A stretch of DNA of 64,000 nucleotides from Mucidula mucida (Eukaryota > Basidiomycota > Agaricomycetes > Agaricales > Physalacriaceae): contig JADNYV010000003.1 in the NCBI GenBank assembly GCA_015501055.1, positions 372,001-436,000 of the forward strand, read 5' to 3'. This document shows, piece by piece, positions 1 through 8,215 of this stretch (its first letter is position 1; every line of letters begins with the position of its first letter). The notes beneath the pieces are model-generated. The model was not told the DNA's origin, searched no databases, and saw nothing but the letters and a program-made list of their open reading frames with translations. The position numbers and the translations under genes were made by a program.

Positions 1-519
1 CGAGAGGAGGAGGGTAGTGGCAAAGGTCTGGCCGCCGTTGGTGATAGTGGGTCCAGTAGGCGGGGGCGGAGGCTGAAACTCTGGATGAGGGCCACTGAGC
101 TCAGCGAGAACTTGGTGATATTGGGTCTGTTCCTCCGATGGAGTGTTCTGGCTTTCAGAAGATCCGCCGCCGCCGCCATTGTACTCATCGGACGTGCCCA
201 TGTCGCGCATCTTTCGCGATTTGACGAGGGCGCGGTGTTTGCGCTGACGCTCTCTCGCTGCGGCACGGACGCGGTCTCTGCGTGCTTCTTCCTCTGGTGA
301 GAGTGAATACTGCTCTTGCGAGGGCATATCATTGGTATCGTGCATCATGTTGTTGTTGGCTTGAGTCTGTGATGGAAAGAGGCCCGCCCTATCCCGTTCT
401 CGCTTGCGGCGCTGGCGCTCTGCGGCTTTTTCTCGCTTGATGCGCTGGGATGGGGTCTCGTTCTCACGAGCGCGGCGGCGAATTTCTGCGGGTGAAAGTG
501 GTATGGCGGGCACCTCCAT
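1..519 (-). CDS. Basic, charged hypothetical protein, N-terminal part only
   Basis: The frame opens at an ATG at 519 on the minus strand and stays open for 173 codons to the window edge, so the C-terminus is missing. The visible part has two arginine/lysine-rich segments, around residues 14-40 (AAERQRRKRERDR) and 70-95 (RAAARERQRKHRALVKSR), a Gln/Asn-rich linker, a poly-Gly run near residue 105 and a proline run near residue 150. The basic segments resemble the DNA-contacting half of bZIP proteins, but no leucine zipper is visible. A nuclear nucleic-acid-binding role is only a guess. I do not recognise the family. No intron is needed in the visible part. Confidence 0.5.
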   Translation of the reverse strand, partial: MEVPAIPLSPAEIRRRARENETPSQRIKREKAAERQRRKRERDRAGLFPSQTQANNNMMHDTNDMPSQEQYSLSPEEEARRDRVRAAARERQRKHRALVKSRKMRDMGTSDEYNGGGGGSSESQNTPSEEQTQYHQVLAELSGPHPEFQPPPPPTGPTITNGGQTFATTLLLS

Positions 520-1140
520 AGACTGAGAGTGGCGATAGGGTGAGTGTGTGTAGTGCTGGTGGCTGCATTTTAGTGGGCATCGTCGTCGTCGGGATAAGGA
601 ACCTGCCTGTGACTACGTCGTGACGAGCCCGTTTCGCTCGCGGGGCGCTACAGTGACAATTCGTGACCTTGCAGTGACTGGCAAGTGACAAAAGGGGGAC
701 GATATCAGTTTGCCCGGTTTGTTTACTCGGCTCCCACGCCACCCAAGATCAGCATTTTATTGCAGGATCCTCCTCACTGAACGTCTAATGGCTTTGATGG
801 AACTAGACTTCTATGTTTTTCGCAGCAGACTAGAATTCGAGAAACTAATTACACAGAATGCCTATCAGAAGCATGCTAGTACTTCCTGATACAAGCCAGG
901 GGAGATTTCAAGTCCAACAATTCCAACCTCGAAGAAATTCTCTGTGAGCGTCGATTTCCCCTCAGCTACAATCTAATATCCGGAAGTACCCTGCCTTAGC
1001 GCGCTTACGACGTTTATTCTAAGCTTGTCCTCGCTTTGAAAATAAAAGAACAACTATGGGCTTCACCTTCCGTAACGGATCGCCGTAGATGCCGCCGGCA
1101 GATATCTTTGCCACAGTCGTCGATCTTGCTCTTGACCACC
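520..1140. other. Intergenic, divergent promoters
   Basis: This is the space between the divergent basic protein and ETR1. I see no gene. From 1000 to 1140 a frame without ATG is open into ETR1 (see that entry and the finding). Confidence 0.5.
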
Positions 1141-2255
1141 ATGGCCTACCGTGCTTTGACCTACGCGTCGCACGGCCCACCCTCACAAGTCCTGCGCCTA
1201 GTCACCCTCCCCGCTCTCCCACCGCCGCCACCGAGCACCGTCAATGTCAAATTCCTCATGAGCCCCGTTAACCCCGCCGACATCAACGTCATCCAAGGCG
1301 TATACCCCGTAAAAGCGCGTACCAATCTCAACGAGTCGTGGATCGGCGGCAACGAAGGCGTAGCAGAGGTCGTCGATGTCTCTGGTGCTTGTCTCCACAT
1401 ACCACCCTACTAACGCATGCTAATTTCTGGAATATGTAGACGGAGAAACAAACTTGAGAATAGGCGACCGTGTTATCCCCTGCACACCACAGCTCGGGAC
1501 ATGGCGCGCCCGCGCTAATATCGCGTCCGACAACCTCGTCAAGGTGCCTGCAGACTGGAGCTTGAAGCGCGCGGCGGCGGCCAGTGTCAACCCGCCCACG
1601 GCGATCCGCATGTTACTGGACAACCCGTCAGACGGCTGGGTGATGCAGAATTGCGCCAACTCGGGCGTAGGCGAGTCTGTCGTCCAGGTTGCCCGCCATC
1701 TCGGCATCAAGTCGGTCAACTTTGTGCGGGACAAGGGCAAAAAGGTCGATGTGCCGGGCTGGGGAGCGGGCTCCGTGGAAGAGCGTCTTAGAGATCTAGG
1801 CGCGGATGAAGTCTGTGAGTATAAGGACTTGGATGTCAAGGGCGGAGAGGTTGGCAAGATGATCAAGGCAAAGGTGAGGTGAATTCTTTATTCTGCTTCC
1901 TTTGCTGATGGGCGCTCAGAATATCAAACTTATGCTGAACGCGCTTTCGGGTCCGTATACGACTGCAATGGCGAAGCTTCTCGGACAAGCGCCTCGGCTG
2001 ATATCGTACGGGGCCATGTCGCTTGAGCCGCTCTCGTTTCCCACTTCGCTCTTCATATTCAAAGGGCTCGAAGCGAAGGGGTTCTGGATGCACAGGTGGT
2101 ACGATACGCATAGCAGGCAGGAACGTGAGGAGATGATACGAACCGTAGCCGAAATGGGCCTGCGAGAACCTGGGGGTAAGGAGGTGAGTATAGATGGACA
2201 GGACGTTGTGAAGGAGATTGTGGAGAGCAAGGACAAGGTATTCATTAAAATGTAA
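1141..2255 (+). CDS. ETR1: Mitochondrial trans-2-enoyl-CoA/ACP reductase (MECR/Etr1 type)
   Basis: Medium-chain reductase that carries out the NADPH-dependent last step of mitochondrial type II fatty acid synthesis, the pathway that feeds lipoate. Three exons are read: 1141-1384, 1440-1873 and 1920-2255, giving 337 residues. The N-terminal GroES-like part carries the family signature SPVNPADINVIQGVYP (about residues 41-56), and the Rossmann part contains NCANSGVGESVVQVARHLG. No zinc-binding cysteine set is seen, as expected for this subfamily. The start is the ATG in CCACCATGG, a strong context. It gives almost no targeting peptide, although the frame upstream is open to 1000 without an ATG and encodes an arginine-rich stretch. 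The protein is slightly shorter than yeast Etr1 (380), which fits a missing presequence. A diverged copy of its 3' end lies at 7965-8055. Confidence 0.9.
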
Positions 2256-2961
2256 CAGCTACATGGACAACACTCTATTTCACGATCATCTGAGTGTTAA
2301 AGTCAAATATGTGTGCTGTTGGAACATGGTAATCTAGGTGGGTCTCAGCTATCGATGATGGAATAAAACGTCTCGCCATTTTAGTCTTGCATTAAGCCTC
2401 AGGGATTCGCGCGGTACGTGAATTCCTAGTGCTCCATGGCCGTTTGGAGTCATACTGTAATGACTTACAAGGTTTCACTAACCTTGTGGCGTCAATCATA
2501 GCCGAATTATGCGAATTGACCTAAGTTTCCAATCTTCCGACGGTTCTAGTGCAACGTACAGCTTGCATTCTCTCGATTGCAGAATCATCGGTCAACACAA
2601 GCGAAGGATCCCAATTATCAGACCAATGCAGCACTTTCATGCAGACGTATTGAGATCACCGTGGGGCTCCAGGCCCTCCGCACGCGAGTTGACAATGGTC
2701 AAATCGTCTTCAATATTCAGATAGACTGCTGCTGCTTGACATGTGGTCTGCAGTGGCGTATATGAAGATCTTAAGACGGTGGATACCGGCAGACTGCGTG
2801 TAACGAAGAACTCGGAATCCGTAGCTACTTAAATGATACTTCACTCGCGTTAGCTCACATCTCATAGAAGACAGGAACATCATTGCCGAGTGGTTGATCG
2901 TGACGCGTGACGTATTAAGACTGCAGCAGAGTTTTGTGGATGTACAATATAGTATACAGTA
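2256..2961. other. Intergenic, convergent gene ends
   Basis: Space between the convergent 3' ends of ETR1 and the eIF2B-beta gene. I see only short frames without coding character, and no RNA gene or repeat. Confidence 0.4.
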
Positions 2962-4399
2962 TTACAGTTTGGTGTCTTCGTCGTCATAAGTCTCCTTGAG
3001 AAGCCTGCGAATGTTGAGTCTGAGTAATCAACCAAACCACCAGCAACATACCGATATATAGACGATGGCGGATGGTCCCCACTACGGATGCACGTTAGAA
3101 CAAACTCGAATGCTCATCAACAACATAGTATGCACTCACTCATTTGTAATGTACGCATCAACCAGCTCAGGCGGGACGTAATCATAATACGGGTTCACCA
3201 CATCCACCTTGTCGACCAAATCCCCCTCCTCGAACCCCAGCACCTTGCTCGGATCGCTGAAATCCAAAGCACCATACTCGTGATAGAGATTCCATAACGG
3301 CGTCACCTTGAACTGCCCGGCGCACACCACCACAGGCGTACTGTGCGCCCGCGCGGCAGTCACGGTGATCATAGACCCCGATGTCGCGAACATGCCCCCG
3401 TTGGCGAGAATCGCGTGCGCCCCGATGATCACTTTGTTTACCCGTGACATGAGCGCGTATATGGACGAGTCGGGGACGAGGAACGTGGATATGCCGGCAG
3501 AAGACAGTGATGCTGCAAGATCGCGCCCACCGAATCTAGAGATACTTTGTTAGCGAGCGGAAACGGACAAAAACACACACGAACGATGGCGCTGTTTCCG
3601 CCACAATCACAGTGTATTTTCTATAATGTGCGGCAGTTTTGAGAAATGTTTCGACTGTTCTCGAGGCGCCGAGCGTTAGTATGATTTCACTGGGGTGAAG
3701 GCGGCAAGTAAGCATGGGCCGTAGATGACACCAGCGGGGGACGTACTCGGAATGTATATGGTCTTTCGCATTTTTAGAAACATTATCATAGACTGTTTCT
3801 AGCTCATCAAAGGCGTCTTGAATGGCCTCCATCAATACAGGCTTCAAGCCACGCGCAAACGAGTCGGGGTCGTCAGCATCATTCTCCTTCAGAGTCCCTT
3901 TATTCTCCGTCTTGGCCACCGAAACCTGCTTGCGCGGTTGTCCCTGCAAGACAAACTTGGCTATCGAGAACGATCCAGCGGTAGATGAAGCCGCTGCCGT
4001 CCCACTAGTGGCAGTATGATACTCCTCGCGTATATGATGCAGTACCTTCCGAACGGTGTTACCAACAGAGTGTTCTGTTGTTCATTTGAGCAACTGCTTG
4101 GATCAAACCAGTGTGTTTCAAAAAGCGCACCTTTCGGCTGAGCTTCCACCAGCTTCCTCCCGACAGCGCGAATAATATCTACGAGCTGCTCAAAATTGGT
4201 AAACCGCGCTTTCGCGACGACTTGGCGGATGACGAGGAGAGTTTCTATAGCGGAGGCGCGCGAGCCAACGACCTGCCTAGGTGGTTATGAGGGAGAAATA
4301 TGCGACGTCGTTTCCGCCAGAGACTGACCGCCGTCGCAGTCTTGATGCCAGGTTTTCAACGATGCGCTGGTCCGCTGCTGGATGTGAATCCGATGCCAT
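2962..4399 (-). CDS. GCD7: Translation initiation factor eIF2B subunit beta
   Basis: Regulatory subunit of the eIF2B guanine-nucleotide exchange factor that recycles eIF2-GDP in the cytoplasm and senses phosphorylated eIF2. Seven exons are read (4399-4329, 4276-4131, 4074-3747, 3689-3585, 3535-3140, 3081-3052, 3004-2962), giving 372 residues, close to the family's 350-380. The N-terminus has RRRQVVGSRASAIETLL. The C-terminal Rossmann-like part has VIIGAHAILANGGMFATSG and VNPYYDYVPPELVDAYIT, diagnostic of the beta subunit rather than alpha or delta, and the chain ends in LLKETYDDEDTKL. The 30-nt exon 6 is set by phase: it restores PPSSIYR before LLKETY. Introns are 47-58 nt. The gene runs tail-to-tail with ETR1 and head-to-tail behind MAK5. 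Confidence 0.93.
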
Positions 4400-4609
4400 T
4401 GTTAAAGTCATTGGTCAAAGTCCGAGTCGAGCGATCGCGATCGAGTCAAAGGCTCACCGGCGTCCGGCCCGAGTTTAGAGATGGACACATTTGCGTTTGA
4501 GCAGACCTTGTTTACTGTTCTCTTCAGGCGTGACCTTTGAGCGATGTACAGTACTTTTGGTTTATCTAGTCATATTGCTCTCTTCAATACACCCAAAAAC
4601 ATCGATTGA

Positions 4610-6331
4610 CTATTTCAATACACCAACAACACCATCGAGAGTGCGACCATGGATAACATCATTTGCCATCTGCGCGGTAGGATACCGTAACGAAACGCCC
4701 CTTGGAACGAGAGGTTTAGCAAGCATTGCAGCAAGCTTTGTTTTGAGGCTCTGAATGTTGCTGGGCTGACCGTGGGCCTCCTGCTCCTCGTAATCGACGC
4801 CCAAGGCCTCCGCGGCATCCCTCATCCACTTTTGATCATGTTTCTCCTTTTTTGTCTTGTGGGCCATTTCCTCGAGCTGCTTGGCTAGTTGTACCCTCGG
4901 TCTGACCTTGTCGACCAGCAGGGGTGGAATACCTTCGTAGCGCTCTGGCTCACCAAACTTGCGCCACAGTGCCTGAGCGACAGAGGCGTCGGCGGGGGAT
5001 ACGACTGTGATGGCGGCACCGGAGCGACCGGCACGGGCTGTGCGGCCGAGTCTGTGAATGTGTGTGGAGGGGGAGGGGGCGGGGGTATAGCTGATGACGA
5101 GGTCGACGGGGCAAGCGTCAAAGTCGAGTCCACGCGCGGCGAGGTCCGTGGCGAGGAGAATGGCGTTGCCGTGCTTTGTAAAGGAGGCGAGGGAGGACAG
5201 CCGTGTGGGCTGGGGCAGTGAGGAGTGTAGGGGGTATGCGGGTAGACCGAGGGTGGTGAGAAGAGGGAGGAGGCGCCGGATGTGGGGGATGGAGGGGAGG
5301 AAGATGAGGATCCGGAGGGTGGGGTGCAGCAGCAGGAGTGTATATAAAGTGAGGTCGCGTGTGTCGGAAAGAACGGGTAAAACGGTATGAGTAAGGGTAG
5401 GAGGAAGGGGCGAGGAAGGAGCGGAGAGAGTGAGGACGGTGGGATCAAACCCGGGGAGGAGGGCGAGTAGCGATGGGAGCATCGAGTCTTCGGTCTTGCG
5501 TTTGTGTTTTGTGCGTTGGAGACCCTGCTGGGACATGGTAGCGCTGAATACAAACGTCTGCCCGGCCGTTGTGCATTCCAAAATGCGTTCGACCTCTTTG
5601 AAGCTCCCAGGCTGCACCAGCCGGTCTGCTTCATCGAGGACTAGGAACCGCAACGACCCGAGCTGCTCCTTGAGCGTTTCGTTTGTCTGGATCACGTCCC
5701 AAAGCCGTCCCGGCGTACCCACGACAATATGGACGCCTCTAGCCAGGATGCGGTCCTGTTTTTGTGATGACATGCCACCAACGATGGCGGCTACGCTGAC
5801 TATGGGATTTGAACTCTTGCCATTGACAGCCGTGCACGCTGATTTGATATGTTGCACAACTTGTAGTGCCAGTTCGCGCGTTGGGAGAAGGATCAGTGCT
5901 TGCGGTGTATACGAATCTGGTCGCGTCGTAAGCAGAGAGTGTAGGATGGGCAGTGCGAATGCTAGTGTTTTCCCAGAACCTGTTGGCGCTGTTGCTAGTA
6001 TTGACGAGGTCAGTGCGGGAGGGAGGACGGCAGATTGAATGGGTGTTGGTGTAGCAGAAGGCAGCGAATGTAAAAGCGCAGGATGTAGTCCAAGTTCTGC
6101 CCAGGCCTTCATCGACGCAGGCGGATCGGGGAGCACAGGTAGATCGGGGACCGTCGACGTTGAGGCCTGTGGTTTTGCCGCGCTGCTAGTAACGTGAAAA
6201 GTCGGTACGCCGTCATTGTACACAACATCGACGCCCTCGGCCTCTTCGAGTTCAATAATGCCGTCGTCGCCGTCGATGCGCGTCGAAATACTGCTCCATG
6301 GGAGATCAGCAATCTTTCTGACCTTGGACAT
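4610..6331 (-). CDS. MAK5: DEAD-box ATP-dependent RNA helicase, MAK5/DDX24-like
   Basis: Nucleolar RNA helicase expected to act in 60S subunit assembly. It is one uninterrupted exon of 573 residues, unusual in this intron-rich window. Core motifs appear in order: Q-motif region PTPIQSAVLPPAL (about 95), Walker A ATAPTGSGKT, PTRELALQ, VVGTPGRLWD, the DEAD box in LVLDEADRL, SAT in FVFSATMS, then in the second RecA domain AILLATDLAARGLDFD and HRLGRTARAGR. The short tail keeps VDYEEQEAHGQ and a C-terminal LKTKLAAMLAKPL. The family call rests on the N-terminal WAELGLHPALLHSL block and this tail, and is less certain than the helicase call. The protein is shorter than yeast Mak5 (773). It shares a 50-bp divergent promoter with uL2m. 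Confidence 0.88.
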   Translation of the reverse strand: MSKVRKIADLPWSSISTRIDGDDGIIELEEAEGVDVVYNDGVPTFHVTSSAAKPQASTSTVPDLPVLPDPPASMKAWAELGLHPALLHSLPSATPTPIQSAVLPPALTSSILATAPTGSGKTLAFALPILHSLLTTRPDSYTPQALILLPTRELALQVVQHIKSACTAVNGKSSNPIVSVAAIVGGMSSQKQDRILARGVHIVVGTPGRLWDVIQTNETLKEQLGSLRFLVLDEADRLVQPGSFKEVERILECTTAGQTFVFSATMSQQGLQRTKHKRKTEDSMLPSLLALLPGFDPTVLTLSAPSSPLPPTLTHTVLPVLSDTRDLTLYTLLLLHPTLRILIFLPSIPHIRRLLPLLTTLGLPAYPLHSSLPQPTRLSSLASFTKHGNAILLATDLAARGLDFDACPVDLVISYTPAPSPSTHIHRLGRTARAGRSGAAITVVSPADASVAQALWRKFGEPERYEGIPPLLVDKVRPRVQLAKQLEEMAHKTKKEKHDQKWMRDAAEALGVDYEEQEAHGQPSNIQSLKTKLAAMLAKPLVPRGVSLRYPTAQMANDVIHGRTLDGVVGVLK

Positions 6332-6381
6332 GATGGCGGTCCTCGATCAAAAGTTTTTCCCCCACGTGCCTTTCTCCCACC
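6332..6381. promoter_or_regulatory. 50-bp divergent promoter/5'UTR space
   Basis: Only 50 bp separate the ATG of MAK5 (minus) from the ATG of uL2m (plus), both single-exon genes. Both 5'UTRs and at least one core promoter must therefore lie here or overlap the neighbouring coding sequence. No TATA box is evident. Confidence 0.6.
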
Positions 6382-7515
6382 ATGTTCGCGCTCCGAGCAG
6401 CGGTGCAGCGTTCGCCGCGGGTGCTCCTCGCCCGGACGTACGCCGCCCCCGCCTCCTCCAAAGGCCGCAAACAAAAAGACACCGCCCTCACTGCCGACGA
6501 CTCGCTCTTCAAGACGTACCACCCCTTCACGCCTGGTGTCCGCCACCTCCGTAACATCCTCACTCCTCATCTCTACGCGGGCCGCCCCCTCCGCGCCCTC
6601 ACCGTCGCCAAGCGCAAACACGGCGGCCGTAATAGCACTGGTCGCATCACAGTACGGCATCGCGGCGGCGGTCACAGACAGCGTATCCGGCTCTTGGACT
6701 TTCGCAGAGAAAAAGGCGGCATCTGGGACGTGGTACGCATCGAGTACGACCCCACCCGCACCAGCCACGTTGCCCTCGTCAAGCATAGGGAAGACGGCGG
6801 CGAGTGGGCATACATTCTCGCAACAGACGGCATGCGCGCCGGCGACCAGGTCCGCTCCTTCCGCAGCGGCATCCCAGAGGGCTTTATAAAAGGTCTAGAA
6901 GGCGTCGACCTTGCCAGTGCTCTTAATGGTTTAGGGACACAGAATCAGGACGAGGAGCAGGCTTCCCGCGTCTCCCTTGCCCTCGGTATCTTTCGTTCTC
7001 TCACTATAAAGAGCGGCAACGTTCTTCCCCTACGCCTTATACCACCCGGCACCATCGTACACAACGTCGGCCTCACCGTCGACGGTCCCGGCATACTCGC
7101 GCGCGCAGCAGGTGCTTCAGCGCAAGTCATGGGTCACGAAGAGGACGGTCAATATTCTCTCGTCCGTCTCCAGTCGGGCGAAGTTCGCAAGATTCGCCAG
7201 GGATGCTGCGCCACCATTGGTCGCGTCTCCAACCACCTTCATGAACATCGCGTCCTCGGCAAAGCAGGCCGTCGTAGGTGGATGGGCTGGCGTCCAGAGG
7301 TCCGTGGTGTAGCCATGAACGCAAAGGACCACCCCCACGGAGGAGGCCGTGGAAAATCAAAATCAAACAAGCATCCCGTCTCGATATGGGGCTGGGGCAC
7401 TCAGGGTACTAGGACCAGGAAGCCTGGTCCAAAAGGTCCAAAGAATAGCAACAAGTATGTCGTCAGGGAGAGACCTAGAGGCAAGGACAAGAATAATAAG
7501 GGTTTGGTCGTTTAG
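6382..7515 (+). CDS. RML2: Mitochondrial large-subunit ribosomal protein uL2m
   Basis: Core protein of the mitochondrial 54S subunit, next to the peptidyl-transferase centre. It is a single exon of 377 residues. The first 25 residues (MFALRAAVQRSPRVLLARTY) are arginine-rich and free of acidic residues, like a matrix presequence. The L2 fold is clear: KHGGRNSTGRITVRHRGGGH around 75-95, a KOW-like segment near residues 190-230, and the conserved VAMNAKDHPHGGGRGKS near residue 310, whose histidine corresponds to the functionally important His229 of bacterial L2. The C-terminus is rich in Gly/Lys. The gene is divergent from the ribosome-assembly helicase MAK5, so both halves of this gene pair serve ribosome production, one for mitochondrial and one for cytosolic ribosomes. 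Confidence 0.95.
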   Translation: MFALRAAVQRSPRVLLARTYAAPASSKGRKQKDTALTADDSLFKTYHPFTPGVRHLRNILTPHLYAGRPLRALTVAKRKHGGRNSTGRITVRHRGGGHRQRIRLLDFRREKGGIWDVVRIEYDPTRTSHVALVKHREDGGEWAYILATDGMRAGDQVRSFRSGIPEGFIKGLEGVDLASALNGLGTQNQDEEQASRVSLALGIFRSLTIKSGNVLPLRLIPPGTIVHNVGLTVDGPGILARAAGASAQVMGHEEDGQYSLVRLQSGEVRKIRQGCCATIGRVSNHLHEHRVLGKAGRRRWMGWRPEVRGVAMNAKDHPHGGGRGKSKSNKHPVSIWGWGTQGTRTRKPGPKGPKNSNKYVVRERPRGKDKNNKGLVV

Positions 7516-7964
7516 ACTGAATGTCATATCCCTTGTACCCGTCTATCACCAGAATTCGAGGGATGAGTCGGATATATCTCTACAACGCGCTCTTTGACGA
7601 GTAGTCATTCACATACGGTCGAGTGTGTTGCGTATGGCCGCGCCAGCATCTCATCACTACACGGCATCTTGGTGATTGGATGTTTTTCGGCAGCTTTGTA
7701 TTCTGAGATTCATACTATTTGCGTGGCTGCCACTGGCTTTGGTTTAGCTCAACTACTACGGGTGTCACCTGGTAAGTGTTGGTCGAACCCGGACACGCAA
7801 GGGGAATGAAAGAATGAATACGGACTACTGTATGTATACCTAGAGAGTCCGTGGAACGAGCCCGGATACACCTGGAAGTAGATGTTCCAGTAGCATGGAT
7901 GGCGTCGGTAGGTACAACAGTATCATCACGGTGTGCATGCAAGGCATTCAACGAAACGCGTAAT
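7516..7964. other. Intergenic
   Basis: The 3' flank of uL2m. Short frames only; no gene recognised. It leads into the ETR1 relic. Confidence 0.4.
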
Positions 7965-8055
7965 AATGACACGAACCGTCGCCGGGTAGAGTCTGGGGTT
8001 AAAGAGGTGAGTACAGGACGTTGTAATGGAGATTGTCGAGCGCAAGGAAATGAAA
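7965..8055 (+). pseudogene. Fragment of ETR1 3' coding region
   Basis: About 90 bp align by eye to the last exon of ETR1 (about 2135-2235). Shared blocks include ACACGAACCGTCGCCG against ATACGAACCGTAGCCG, GAGGTGAGTA, and CAGGACGTTGT followed by GGAGATTGT. Two gaps, of about 11 and 8 bp, break the reading frame, so this is a dead remnant of a duplicated piece, not an exon. It lies about 6 kb from the parent gene and just upstream of the NTPase gene. Confidence 0.7.
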
Positions 8056-8160
8056 TTGACTCGAAAACACTTTGCCATCAAACTTAAACACATCGGGATT
8101 CCATGATGGTTAGCAAGTGGGTTCCTGTGAGGACGGACCTGGAGGCGGACTCTGCGTGAG

Positions 8161-8183
8161 ACTTGAAGCTTGAAGCTTCAAGT
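8161..8183. repeat. Perfect 11-1-11 palindrome
   Basis: ACTTGAAGCTT, one G, then AAGCTTCAAGT: a perfect inverted repeat 32 bp before the NTPase start codon. It could be a hairpin in the 5'UTR or a dimer binding site; nothing in the sequence decides between these. Confidence 0.8.
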
Positions 8184-8215
8184 TCGAGAGTCGGAGCTTG
8201 AATCTGATTCATTCA

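Noticed and set aside
3005..3051. 32-nt intron in GCD7 using the acceptor ACTCAG at 3020
   Set aside because: Too short. The downstream acceptor CGCAG at 3005 gives 47 nt and the expected family end RLLKETYDDEDTKL.
4575..4630. Repeated TTCAATACACC at the MAK5 3' end
   Set aside because: An 11-bp direct repeat 33 bp apart in an AT-rich 3' region; not distinguishable from chance.
4885..5634. Long Pro/Ser-rich open frame inside MAK5
   Set aside because: It is the shadow of the helicase in another frame: composition is set by GC-rich third positions, and all helicase motifs are in the other frame.
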